Source: Hypsibius dujardini
Lineage: Eukaryota; Tardigrada; Eutardigrada; Parachela; Hypsibiidae
Assembly (NCBI GenBank): GCA_001579985.1
Contig: LRSR01006091.1
Coordinates: forward strand, 1-23,880
Direction of reading: 5' to 3'
Length of the DNA stretch: 23,880 nt
The first letter of the stretch is position 1; the number at the start of each line of letters is the position of its first letter. Of the stretch, positions 1 through 9,660 are shown one piece after another. The notes beneath the pieces were generated by a model. The model was not told the origin of the DNA and made no database searches. It saw only the letters and a program-made list of their open reading frames with translations. The position numbers and the translations under genes are program-made.

Positions 1-192
1 TCGAAGCGCTTGGCAGTTTTGCTGCGTGCATTTAAAACAGGCGTAGGACTAATTTCGAGTGACCAACTTTGGACAACGTCGTCGTTTTATTCGCGCTATT
101 CCACTCTGAAAAGCTGGAATTCCAAATAAACTTAGAACTTTTTGCCAGAAATTTTGTTGTTGTCGTGTTTTAGCAACTCCTCGAATTTTAAA

Positions 193-384
193 ATGAATAC
201 TCGTGCCAAAGGCCAAAAATGTGGGGATATGCCTGCGCAAAACTCCCAGCCCAAATCTCCGGAGCCGGTTGACGTGGCGGAAGTTCGGATGGAGGTGGAA
301 GACGTCTCGCAGCCGGTTGAAATTCTATTGCCATTGATTGCCATTGATACCGAAATTCCAAACAGTTACAATTTATTGCATTGA
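193..384 (+). other. Short inward-facing ORF carried in both arms of the palindrome
   Basis: An ORF beginning MNTRAKGQKCGD starts at 193 on the plus strand, and its mirror copy starts at 1814 on the minus strand (1554-1814). The two copies stay close over about 45 residues, rich in Glu, Pro and Val, then diverge where the right arm has its extra segment; the right copy is longer, 87 residues. No known domain was recognised. Conservation of the frame could reflect recent duplication only. It may be the start of a former element-encoded protein, but it may equally be a chance ORF. Confidence 0.3.
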
Positions 385-479
385 TTGATTGATCCAAGGA
401 ATCTGTGATGCAATCGCATTATGGTTTGATGCAGTGTGATTCGATTGATTGACGAGTTGTGCAAAGTAATTTTTAAAAA

Positions 480-1430
480 GAGCGAGTTTGCTCCGAACAA
501 TAGAACTGGCGGTGGAAATGCCACTAGGAGTACCGGTAGAAGTACAGGTAGAAAAGTACCGGTAGAATTACCGGTAGAAGTACCATCAGTTATGCCAGTA
601 AACGTGCCGCTTATCTTTTGATATATACCAAATGGAGCAAATGATATATAGCTTACTGCTAGTAGAGAGTGTGCTAGATCTTAACGTACCCAAACAATAA
701 GAAAGATTATGCCAGAGTGTAAATAAAAGCGAGTTTGCTCCGACAATAAAACTGGCGGTGGAAATGCCATTAGAAGTACCGGTAGAAGTACCATCAGTTA
801 TGCCAGTAGAAGTGCCGCTAATCTTTTGGTATATACCAAATCTTAAAATCCTGAATCAAGGGCAATATCAATAATAACAAAAGGTTACCGGCACTTTTAC
901 TGGCATAACTGATGGTACTTCTACCGGTACTTCTACGGGTACTTCTACCGGTTCGGAGCAAACCTGCTTTACTTACACTCTGGCATAATCTTTCTTATTT
1001 GTTTGGGTATATTTAGACCTAGCACACTCTCTACTAACATTAAGCTATATATCATTTCATAGATGTAGTATATATCAAAAACTTAGCGGCACTTCTACCG
1101 GTGTTTGAAATTGTACTTCCACTGGTACTTCTAATGGCATTTTCACCGCCAGTTCTATTGTTCGGAACAACCCGCTTTTATTTACACTCTGGCATAATCT
1201 TTCTTATTTGTCTGGGTACGTTAAGACCTAGCACACTCTCTACTAGCAGTAAGCTATATACCATTTGCTACATTTGGTATATATCAAAAGATAAGCGGCA
1301 CGTCTACTGGCATAACTGATAGTACTTCTACCGGTACTTCTACCTGTATTTCTACCGGTACTTCTACCGGTACTCCTAGTGGCATTTCCACCGCCAGTTC
1401 TATTGTTCGGAGCAAACTCGCTCTTTTTAA
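480..1430. repeat. Inner tandem subrepeats of the palindrome
   Basis: Units of roughly 245 bases begin with agcgagtttgctccgaac at 481 and again near 728. They return in reverse complement around 1409, 1164 and 952. Each unit has a conserved block (tggcggtggaaatgcca), a short array of gtaccggtagaa-type 12-mers, then a block reading tatgccagtagaagtgccgc and a tail with tagtagagagtgtgctag. Copies differ by substitutions and by the number of 12-mers, as expected of an ageing tandem array. No coding function is apparent. Confidence 0.8.
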
Positions 1431-2044
1431 AAATCACTTTGCACAACTCGTCAATCAATCGAATCACACTGCATCGAACCATAATGCGACTGCATTACGG
1501 ATTCCTTCGATCAATCAGTCAATGCAATATTCAATCAAGGGAAAAAATGATTCTCATGGTAGACAACACGTACAATATCCTACTTCAATTTCGGCAACAG
1601 TTAACTTTCCAGTTAGAACATCTAATTCCCACAAATACGCATTGTTTAAGTTGTAACTGTTTGGAATTTCGGTATCAATGAGAATTTCAACCGGCTGCGA
1701 GACGTCTTCCACCTCCATCCGAACTTCCGCCGCGTCAACCGGCTCCGGAAATTTGGGCTGGGAGTTTTGCGCAGACATATCCCCACATTTCTGGCCTTTG
1801 GCACGAGTATTCATTTTAAAATTCGAAGAATTGCTAAAACACGACAACAACAAAATATCTGGCAAAAAGTTCTAAGTTTATTTGGAATTCCAGCTTTTCA
1901 GAGTGGAATAGCGCAAATAAAACGACGACGTTGTCCAAAGTTGGTCACTCAAAATTATTCCTACGCCTGTTTTAAATGCACGCAGCAAAACTGCCAAGCG
2001 CTTCGAAGAGGAGGACAGGTTTATTTGAAAATTACAAGTCGTGC

Positions 2045-2046
2045 NN
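2045..2046. other. Two undetermined bases (NN), probable assembly join
   Basis: The only ambiguous bases in the window are the two n at 2045-2046. They lie between the outer edge of the palindrome (2006) plus about 38 unassigned bases, and a half copy of the element whose complete copy is at 2396-2600. The true length of this gap is unknown. Confidence 0.9.
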
Positions 2047-2085
2047 TACCCCGGACCCTCCAGTGTACTCAATCTTGTCGTTGAT
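2047..2085. mobile_element. Terminal fragment of the 2396-2600 MITE-like element
   Basis: Immediately after the NN the sequence ccggaccctccagtgtactc and the following gttgattgtag match the right terminal inverted repeat of the element at 2396-2600, with about two mismatches. Only one end is present, so this copy is truncated or interrupted by the gap. Confidence 0.7.
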
Positions 2086-2144
2086 TGTAGCTCCTGTATC
2101 TGTGCAATATTAACATAGGGGGTGGGGTGGGGGTCCAAACTAAC

Positions 2145-5100
2145 CTGGGTACACTAATCATAGGCTGCCGACCAGTGCCCAATGAGAGAACACTCAACAC
2201 CTCCTCGACCTCGTCTTTCCGACCCTGCAAGAAAAGACACATCCCACATCGTTGGACCCACTAATCTAGATGTGCTCTTCTTGACTGCTTAACCTGCTGT
2301 TTTAGGTAAGAATTGTAGTCGAAAATCTCCGTCAAAGTGTCCAATGTCGGATTATTCGCCTACGGTCAACAAAAAACACGCACTTAACCTGTTAAGAGTC
2401 AATGAGAAGATTGAGTACACTGGATCCGGGGTATGGGCAAAAGGGGCGGAGCAGGGGGGGCATGTTTGAAAATGGAAGAAAGCAACCGCTGCAGATCAAG
2501 TGGTTGATTGTCCGATTGTTTGAAAACTACCCCATGCCCCGCCCATTTTGCCCATTCCCCGGACCCTCCAGTGTACTCAATCTCGTCGTTGACTGTAGGA
2601 TCAAGCAACAAAGCATGCTTCTGAAGCAGTGGTTGAAATGACTAGACAAACCATTAAACCGCCATCCAAGAAGCTTTCCACCGAGCGAAAATACTGTAAC
2701 CGCAAAGTCAGTACATGCGAGTCAGTCGAATGTTACCGGAAGTGGTGGTTTCCGGACTTACCGTCGGAGCAGCTCCCGAAGCCCTTGCAGCTCTCCAAAC
2801 AAGCTGATCTGAAATAAAGGTATAACAAAACCGTTAAATTACCTGTCACACACGGCCTGCCACACACGGTCTGTCACATACGGGCTGCCCCACACGGCCT
2901 GCCACACACGGCCTGCCACACGCAGCCTGCCACACACGGCCTGCCACATACGGCCTGCTACACACGGCCTGCCATACACGGCCTGCCCCACACGGCCTGC
3001 CATACACGGCCTGCCCCACACGGCCTGCCCCACACGGCCTGCCATACACGGCCTGCCCCACACGGCCTGCCATACACGGATCACTGTATGAAGCTCTGCA
3101 CTGACCTTTGGGTTCGGATGGTTTGGTCAGCACTTTAGGGCCACTCTTTGTCGCAATCGACTCAACATGGTTCGGTCGAATGGGATGGTCGTAGTTGCGA
3201 AAGAAGTGCAAGCCCGGGGGATGGCGATCCACCAAGAGCGCCGGAATGAGAAGCCTACAATCGCAATGGGTAAATCTACCTAACTCAAAGTTTGATGCTA
3301 GCGAAGAGGAGCAAACTTTGGTCCAGTGATATCCGTCATTTTGGTTTCCGCCCCGAATTCCTCCTGCAGTATGGTCTCGAATGCTTCGGCAGGGTACGGC
3401 CGAGATCCAATGAATATCTTGTCCTTCATCCGAAAGTACAGGCCCATAACGTCTTTCATACTCTTCCCTACAAAAATCCTCTTTATTAGACTTCAATCAA
3501 GAGGAATGTCGTCTGCAATGTTGAGATGGCTTCTCAAGCCCGTCTCACCTGTAGCGACTGCCAAAGCAACACTCGCCCCGGTACTGGTTCCCGCAATCCA
3601 GTCGAAACACTCCTTCAACGGCCGGTCCATCATCTCTTCGATCGCCATCAGAAGTTCGATCAACACGAGACTATCCAACCACACAACAGATTGAGCGTGC
3701 TACACACGTGGCAAAAACCTTGCGCTGACCGAATCAAGCACTTCAACTCGATGACTGTGTACAACAGCCATGCAACGAGTGTAATGGCTTAAATCGGTTA
3801 GCGCAAAGTCTTTGTCACGTGCGGAGACAAGGTCACGTGTGGAGACAAGGTCACGTGAGAAGACAACACTTACCCTTTAATGCCACCGCCGTCCAGGCAG
3901 AGAACACGAAGCTTCCGTTTCGGGTCCAAAATCGTGATCGACTCATCGAGGAGAGTTTTATTCTCCTCCGCATCCGTCGGACTGAAGGTTCCTTTCTCGT
4001 CCAGAAATTCCAGACCAGTCGGCAAATTCTCGTCCGGCAGCTGACCGTGTTTCCGCATCTCCGTCCGCAGCTGATCACGGTAGGGCTTTAGAATCGGAGA
4101 TCGGTCGCCACGATTTGCTATACTCAAAGCTCTGGAAGAATATTTCCATTAGACGCAACTGCAAAGAATTCCGATTTCAAAGTGTAAGTGACCCAGCCGA
4201 CGTACAGAAGCATCTCGTCTCGCCGTTTGCTCAAGACGCAGGAGTCCGCGATGGATAACGCAGTTTCTTTGGCAAGGTTCGCAGCAGTAATGCTTGCCCC
4301 AAATACGATCATGCATTTGACAATTTCCAGCGAGCCATAAATCACAGCCACGTGAAGCGGGGTGTTACCCTTGAAGTCCACCACCTGGATGTTGGCTCCG
4401 TGACTGAGAAGGACGATGGAGCAGTCTAGGCGTGATCGCATTACTTGTAAATGCAAGGGTGTCTAAATCCGATCATCAGAGTATTAGTTTGAGGGTATCA
4501 CAGAACGGCAAGGGATAAGATTAAACAGGAGGTAGACAGGCAACACCAGACAGGCAGATACAAATGGACAGGCAGCCAACCCTACAGACAGACAGACAAA
4601 CAGACAGGCAAACAGACAGGCAGGCAGACAAACAGATAGACAGACAGATAGACAGACAGACAAATAAACAGATAGACAGACAGACAGACAGACAGATAGA
4701 CAGACAGAGAGACAGACTGACAGACAGACAGAATAGCTAAACAGTTTTGCGTTCTTACTTCTCCAATGTCGTTCCGGCTTTCGATGTTAACTTTGCAGGC
4801 CATGAATTTAAGAACTCCAGCCTTCGTTTTGCACCAGTGGAGTGGTGTTCCACCAAATTTGATTGCAGTGCTGTCCAGGTGATCGGAGTAAACCTTGCAC
4901 ATCGCCTCGGCACACTGCATTTGCAGAGACTTTGAACTGGGACCGGAAAGTGCCGGCACGAAGTTATTCTGCGATAAGTCTGCGCCGATCGACAAGAGCA
5001 TTTCGATGCAATCCTGCTTGGCGGCCATGCAGGCTAGGAGAAGCGGCGACTGACCGTCGTGGTTTATCGAGTTCACCATGATGGATTTCTTTTTTCCTAG

Positions 5101-5210
5101 TTCCTACAAAAGATATTATATGAAGTGTCACACTACACAGGCTAATATCTGTGCAAGCTTTAGCCGTGCAACTCAATGCCTGTCTGTCTGTCTGTCTGTC
5201 TGTCTGCTGC

Positions 5211-5255
<45 letters not shown>

Positions 5256-5936
5256 CCTTACTAGCGGTCTCGAAAATTCGCATTTCCGGCCGGCATTCTA
5301 CAGTATACCTTTATAATTTCGACATCCGCAGTGGCGGCGTAATGGAAGATCGAATCGCCCAAATTACTGACAATGTCTAACCGGCAGTTCATATCAAGAA
5401 GTTTCGTAATTATGTTCAGGTGTCCTCTCTTAATTGCCACGTGAAGAGGAACTTCTCCGTTTGCCGGGTTGGGGAGATCCAGGTTCCTGTGCAGACGAAA
5501 GGCAACTAATTAAGCTGTATGACCATCGCCGCTCAGTGGCAGATAGAGAGAGACGCTATTCAAAAGTAAAGTTTGTTTCATTATTAGTTTACCTTGCAAA
5601 TGCGTTTTCGTTCCAAATTTCCCAACCGAAAAATGCTGAAAGAAAAACACCATCAGAAAAGATATCCTCCAAAATGACCGCAGCCTGGCTGAAGTACCAA
5701 CCTGCAACATGTGCGGCAGGCCAGTCCTTGTTTGAGGCAATGAAACTGCAGACATTCTTGACAGTGATCAGACTCCACAAGTCAGGAACCTCAGTTTGCA
5801 GCAAACTCAGTTCATGAACCACAGGAAACAAGTAAGCCATTTCTTCAATCACTTTTTCTTGAGATGGAGACCGAAAAATGCTGCAACAACAAGGGTATAC
5901 AAACACTTTCTGAATAAATTCAATGGAGACAAAAAC

Positions 5937-5997
<61 letters not shown>

Positions 5998-6003
5998 GCA
6001 AGC

Positions 6004-6038
<35 letters not shown>

Positions 6039-6524
6039 TACCGAGACAAACAGCTCTCAAATGCAGTAAGTTGCCGCAGCAAAAGCAAACGTGCCGGGCC
6101 TGTGATTGATTGATGGATTGTATTAATGGACCGCTGAACATGAATTCCCAAGAGAAACTCATTGATTGATTGATAGATTGAACGTCCTTTTTAATTACAA
6201 TACAGCCTGCGCCACCGCTTGCCAAAAAAAGCATGAAACTTACGAGAAAACAAGCTTCTCCTTCGGCGTGATGAGTACGAGCTCATAGAGCATCGATAGT
6301 GTCGATGCCTTGACTGCATTGGGATCAGTTGCCGTGGTGGAGGACGGCGCTTTATCCCCAACAGGCTTGCCGTACACTGCGAACGGTGGACTCATTTTAC
6401 ACAGGCTGCAGCTGGACAGTTCCGCTTCGGAGCTGGCCAGGACGTTGTACGTGAAGGGCAAGATCAGCTCCATCTGGCGCTTCGGATTGCGGAACAGACT
6501 GGGGAAACTGCGGATATAATCCAT
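2145..6524 (-). CDS. PLA2G6: Calcium-independent phospholipase A2 (group VI, iPLA2-beta-like), 3'-partial, 14 exons
   Basis: The product hydrolyses the sn-2 acyl bond of phospholipids and acts in membrane remodelling. Coding exons in transcript order: 6244-6524, 5702-5880, 5593-5635, 5309-5486, 4759-5103, 4206-4462, 3874-4131, 3549-3670, 3317-3467, 3106-3254, 2762-2808, 2652-2693, 2294-2359, 2145-2224. Every junction has GT..AG and phases agree, giving about 732 residues from the ATG at 6524. Ankyrin repeats fill roughly residues 150-420 (GNTPLHVA, GETPLHLQ, GGTPLHWC). The patatin domain follows, with the oxyanion loop LCLDGGGIKG ending near residue 514, the nucleophile in GTSTG (Ser ~543) and the catalytic Asp in FLDGG (Asp ~680), then ANNPTLD and LSLGTGR. 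The family normally runs about 90 residues further; those exons are not found between 1 and 2144. The N-terminus (SLFRNPKRQ) also resembles the family. The family assignment is firm; exact splice edges are inferred. Confidence 0.92.
2396..2600. mobile_element. MITE-like palindromic element in a PLA2G6 intron
   Basis: The left end (gattgagtacactgg at 2407, then ccggggtatgggcaaaaggg) is mirrored at the right end (ccattttgcccattccccgg, then ccagtgtactcaatc). The inverted repeats are about 60 bases, separated by about 80 bases. It lies wholly within the intron 2360-2651. It has no coding capacity, so any movement would need a transposase from elsewhere. Target-site duplications are not clear. Confidence 0.8.
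2845..3080. repeat. 14-base minisatellite in a PLA2G6 intron
   Basis: About 17 head-to-tail copies of a 14-base unit, cggcctgccacaca, with single-base variants (catacacgg, ccccacacgg). The array fills most of the intron 2809-3105. It leaves open reading frames in both directions because the variants avoid stops, but these are repeat translations, not genes. Confidence 0.9.
3709..3817. mobile_element. 110-base hairpin element (TGGCAAAAACC family), copy 1
   Basis: The two ends are inverted repeats: tggcaaaaaccttgcgctga at the left, and the reverse complement of ggttagcgcaaagtctttgtca at the right. A second copy of almost the same length lies at 6883-6992 in the opposite orientation. This copy is inside the PLA2G6 intron 3671-3873. 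It is non-coding and looks like a small non-autonomous DNA transposon. Confidence 0.8.
3820..3860. repeat. Short tandem repeat of ggagacaaggtcacgtg
   Basis: A 17-base motif (gcggagacaaggtcacgtgt) is repeated two to three times next to the hairpin element, in the PLA2G6 intron just downstream of the exon encoding DGGGIKG. Each copy contains the palindrome cacgtg. No function is evident. Confidence 0.6.
4560..4735. repeat. (CAGA)n tetranucleotide array in a PLA2G6 intron
   Basis: An imperfect CAGA array with CAGG, CAAA and TAGA variants occupies most of the intron 4463-4758. Confidence 0.9.
5177..5256. repeat. (TGTC)n tetranucleotide array in a PLA2G6 intron
   Basis: An almost perfect TGTC array, which is the complement of the CAGA family, lies in the intron 5104-5308 with one short interruption (ctgctg). 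Confidence 0.9.
5938..6038. repeat. (CAGA)n tetranucleotide array in the first PLA2G6 intron
   Basis: About 25 CAGA units with a few CAAA and CAGG variants lie in the intron 5881-6243, which also carries short ttgattgattg tracts at 6108 and 6161. Confidence 0.9.
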
Positions 6525-6882
6525 GGCGCGCGTCGGTTGATTGATTGATTGATTGATACGTTGATTAGTTTACGATTCGGGAAGATCACGCCAATGATGG
6601 CGCACAACTATGCTAAAGAAGCGATGAATAATAGCGAGACGATCGTTCGAAGTTTGAGAAATTCTAAGGAACTATTTGGACATCTTCACCGGTGACGGGG
6701 AGGCAAAATTACGTCAAGTCTTGAGTGTCCAAAGGTGAAGTGGAACTTTATTTGGGTTTTTTTGCTGGGAAAAATAAAGGGAAATGTATGGTGGGTTGTT
6801 TGTGCCAAACGGCTGTTATGGTAAATGGCGCGCTGGATGGCTCATAACAAATGGATGCGTCTGTGTGGTCTCTTCTCTTGTG
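6525..6882. other. Upstream region of PLA2G6
   Basis: This stretch separates the PLA2G6 start (minus strand) from the gene that ends at 7161. It begins with a (TTGA)n tract at about 6537-6556, only 15 bases from the ATG. No coding exon, obvious TATA box or CpG-dense block was found. It presumably holds the PLA2G6 promoter and 5' UTR, but nothing in the sequence proves that. Confidence 0.4.
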
Positions 6883-6992
6883 TGGCCAAAAATGAGGCGC
6901 TAACCGAGTTAAGCCATTACACTCGTTGCATGGCTGTTGTACACAGCCGTCGAGTTAAAGTGCTCAATTCGTTCAGCGCAAGGTTTTTGCCA
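6883..6992. mobile_element. 110-base hairpin element (TGGCAAAAACC family), copy 2
   Basis: Inverted ends tggccaaaaatgaggcgcta and the reverse complement of ttcagcgcaaggtttttgcca enclose about 50 bases. The interior (acgagtgtaatggct-like) is the reverse complement of the copy at 3709-3817. Divergence between the copies is modest. Confidence 0.8.
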
Positions 6993-7105
6993 CCAACCAA
7001 CCAACCAAACGCGGCAACCGGGCGGCAGAAAAACGTATTAGGAAAAGAATATATCTACTTAAAAATATATTTCCCCAGAGAGAGATCCAACTAACGAGCG
7101 AACAA

Positions 7106-7111
7106 TTTATT
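7106..7111 (-). promoter_or_regulatory. Polyadenylation signal AATAAA of the 7161-9555 gene
   Basis: AATAAA on the minus strand lies about 50 bases beyond the proposed stop codon at 7161-7163. This supports the strand and 3' end of the neighbouring gene. Confidence 0.6.
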
Positions 7112-7160
7112 CAACGTATTCGAACTCGATCCTCCACCACCAGTTCTGCACCATCCGGCA

Positions 7161-9000
7161 TCATGGCAGAGACCGCAGGTGATCCAACATCTCCTTCGCG
7201 CGCAGTAGCTTCTCTCGCGCTTCCTCCAAGTTCCAGACATTATTCCGCGGTCGATTTGTCCAGATGTCGAGCGGGTTGGTCACCTCTCCTCCAGAGGGCG
7301 CGGCGGAATCGCCATCCATGTGCACCCATCCGCTTCCCTGTCCGCTAATTGACGGATTGACCGTTCCGCTAACTGACGGATTGACCGTTCCGCTAACTGA
7401 CGTCACTACAAAAAAACACTTCTCATACTCGAAGTCAGCCATCACCAGAGAATGTTGGTTTCTTTTACTGATAGTACTGTTGCATAAGTGAGCCTGGGAG
7501 GAAATTTACCTCCTGACGCAACCGGAGTGGACATAAACGATTGCCCCGGTCCCATTCCGTCGCCATTATGAGCACTCCGTTGGCTTTGATGCGGCACGTA
7601 AGCGCTGACTAAACGACGAGAACATCATTTCAGGAGATCAGACAGTCGTAAAAACTACTATTACCAACTGAAGCAGGAGCGAAGGAAGATGACGGCGCAG
7701 CAAGTAAGTTTGATCGCATTAGTCCTTCAAATTTGGAGACTACACAGAAATCAGTAGTTATCCAGAGTTCTACTGAGCATTCAATTCAAATCCAATAAGT
7801 GAATGCCTGCTTACATGGACCAACAGGACAGGCAGTCATGGGATGGCCAAAGACAATGGCAGGCCGAATCTGCTGGTACGGACTCCGTTGCGGAAGAGGG
7901 AAGGGACTCCGCTGCGGAAGAAGGAAGGGATTTCGCCGGTGCTGACTGGGAGGGGTGGGCCCTGGGCTGTCGCACGGGATTAAGGAGCGAACAGCACTGT
8001 TGCGAGAACTGTCAAACAATCTCCGCGGGGAAGGTTCCCGTGTCGGTCGTCGTTTAGCCTTTTGCTTGGGGATGCAGGTTGCTCGCCGAGATGGGTATGA
8101 TAGGCGTGTCGGTGGCTTGACCTGTCGCTTGGCTCTGAATAGACACGTTAGTAGATCCAAATAACTGAACGATGATTAGCACAGACACGAACGAACTTCT
8201 TCGGTGCGACGGTTGATGAATCGTCATGAGCCGGCGCTTTCAGTTCTTCCTTGACCGATCCGGTCACCGGGTTCTGATTCAGCTGTGATCTGCTCAAATG
8301 TAACATTCTGTAACGAGATGCAACAACCGCGGCGGCAATAATGTGATATGGGGGGGGGGGCTCTACTAACTCGCTAACGCTCAGTGTCTCAGTGCCTTCA
8401 TCACCTCCGGGTTTCTTCCCCTTGCTCCGGCTCTTCAGAGCCACCTTCGCCCTGATAAAACGTGAACTGTGAGACAGCAGCAGTAATATGTTCATCATGA
8501 AACCCGCACTCCGACATTCCACCCACTCTTGCCAACGTTTTCGGATGACGTTGTTCTCCTCGTTGGCTTTGGCGTCGTTTTCCGCCGTCTTCAGCATCAT
8601 GCTGTCTCCCATGACCCATTCATCACAACTGAATCACAATGCATGAATTCACCACCATGATTCATAGAAGGAGCAACTGAGAAAGAGTCATTCTGATGGT
8701 CTCTTCTCACTCACTAAGACTTGAAGCCCAAATAGTGCACCTGGAAGATGAAGATGAAGATGGAAGATCTTTTTGCAATAACTGTGAGCAATCATCTCAA
8801 CCAAGTCAATCAAAGCCATTATGCCCGTCAGCGATTAAACACGTACTACGATTAAAGTACGAGCGAAGGTATCAAACCACAACCCACGCAAAAGCAAATC
8901 AACGAACCCGAAGGCGAAATAATAATCTGAGTCTGACTTAATTCATTAAGTTATCAATCAATGGCTTGTGTGATAGCGAAACCGCTAGAATTACTTGCAT

Positions 9001-9035
<35 letters not shown>

Positions 9036-9555
9036 GGCTTGAGTGATAGCGAAACCACTTGACTTACTGCATGATCAATCAATCAATTAGTACGATAACA
9101 CTGAATCTTCTCCACCATCCGGGAAGGCCCCACACCAACCAACCTTGGCCGCAGTCACTAACAGTTCTGCATCGTCCGGATTGTGAAAACCCGCGTGGAG
9201 CTTCGTCACAACCGCCGAATACCACTGCGCCTTGAGAATAACCCAGACTTCATCGCCTAAACAGAAGTCAAAGGCACAACAATACAAAACTTCCGGTGAC
9301 AGGCGTCTTTAAGCTCGCGATCTTTAGAGCTCCGCGACGGCAGCTTAGATCACATTCCTCGGCCGCGAGCTTACCGATTTTGTACGACGCCAAGAGATTA
9401 GCCCTGGTGGCTTCGGCATCCAATGCCTCTAGCAAGCTCGGAGTCCGTCGCGGGAGGACCGGACGTTGGACAGTTTCCAGCTTGGTCAGTTGGGCTCCTC
9501 CAGCTGGCTCGGTCGACGGTTCTTCAATGGGATGTCCTTTCACCGCTGCACCCAT
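7161..9555 (-). CDS. Unrecognised protein gene, tentative nine-exon model (~371 aa)
   Basis: The family is not recognised. The phase-consistent model is 9375-9555, 9144-9256, 8523-8588, 8405-8451, 8189-8289, 7998-8134, 7815-7945, 7510-7604, 7161-7405. The best-supported parts are the first two exons and the last two. The first two join across a GTAAGC donor to read ASYKIGDEVWVILKAQWYSA, which resembles the opening strands of a Tudor/PWWP-type beta barrel. The last two have good splice sites and end in an Arg/Leu-rich helix (EEAREKLLRAKEMLDHLRSL) before TGA. The middle is Ser/Pro-rich and low in complexity, with other frames open, so exons between 7815 and 8588 are uncertain. The start ATG (9555) directly follows a 14-base repeat array; an in-frame ATG at 9645 would add a PPFFAPFFAP stretch. 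It lies 0.6 kb upstream of PLA2G6, same strand. A nuclear or chromatin role is only a guess. Confidence 0.5.
7337..7400. repeat. 24-base tandem repeat inside the last exon of the 7161-9555 gene
   Basis: The unit gttagcggaacggtcaatccgtca (read on the minus strand) occurs twice, followed by a diverged third copy. It encodes SVSGTVNP repeats. The unit is a multiple of three, so frame is kept, which agrees with the segment being coding. Confidence 0.75.
8956..9085. repeat. Tandem ~75-base repeat with (AATC)n in an intron
   Basis: The block ggcttgtgtgatagcgaaac occurs at about 8963 and again, slightly changed, near 9037. The copies are separated by an (AATC)n array (8998-9034) and followed by another short one. 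It lies in the putative intron 8589-9143, where no other feature was seen. Confidence 0.7.
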
Positions 9556-9562
9556 GATCAGT

Positions 9563-9660
9563 GGGGCAAAAAATGGGGCAAAAAATGGGGCAAAAAATGG
9601 GGCAAAAAATGGGGGCAAATTAATGGAGGAAAAAGATGGGGGCAAAAAATGGGGGCAAAT
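9563..9660. repeat. 14-base minisatellite (ggggcaaaaaat) beside a start codon
   Basis: Five or six copies of ggggcaaaaaat with one or two extra g lie immediately upstream (minus strand) of the proposed ATG at 9555. Read on the minus strand it is a run of cccc and tttttt blocks, a very pyrimidine-rich leader. Confidence 0.85.

Larger units (their letters stand above)
1..2006. repeat. Long palindromic (foldback-like) element, two ~0.85-1.1 kb inverted arms
   Basis: The first bases of the window (tcgaagcgcttggcagtttt) reappear in reverse complement ending at 2006, and the match continues inward through both arms. The left arm is about 1-840, the right about 886-2006, with an AT-rich spacer of about 45 bases. 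Coordinates pair to a constant sum of 2007 from 1/2006 to 193/1814. The right arm then holds about 104 extra bases (around 1560-1660). Inner arms are built from ~245-base tandem units, each with a gtaccggtagaa minisatellite. Large arms with internal tandem subrepeats are the hallmark of foldback-type DNA transposons. No transposase is visible and the left end may lie outside the window, so the class is inferred. A head-to-head segmental duplication is the alternative. Confidence 0.85.

Noticed and set aside
2839-3496. Long Cys/Gly-rich ORF on the minus strand (GRPCMAGRVGQ repeats)
   Set aside because: It is the translation of the 14-base minisatellite read through from a wrong frame of a PLA2G6 exon; the real exons end at 3106 with a clear donor.
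4560-5260. CRISPR-like appearance of repeated short units
   Set aside because: Units are contiguous tetranucleotides with no unique spacers, in a eukaryotic intron.
5262-5297. 36-base microexon with GTAAGG donor in PLA2G6
   Set aside because: It would leave an 11-base intron to the next exon, which is too short to splice. The join 5309 to 5103 gives a better family match.
7803-8057. Plus-strand ORF with GTDSVAEEGRDSAAEEGRDF repeats
   Set aside because: It is the complement of the Ser/Pro-rich minus-strand segment that fits in phase with flanking exons; no plus-strand splice or poly(A) context was found. I remain unsure of this segment.
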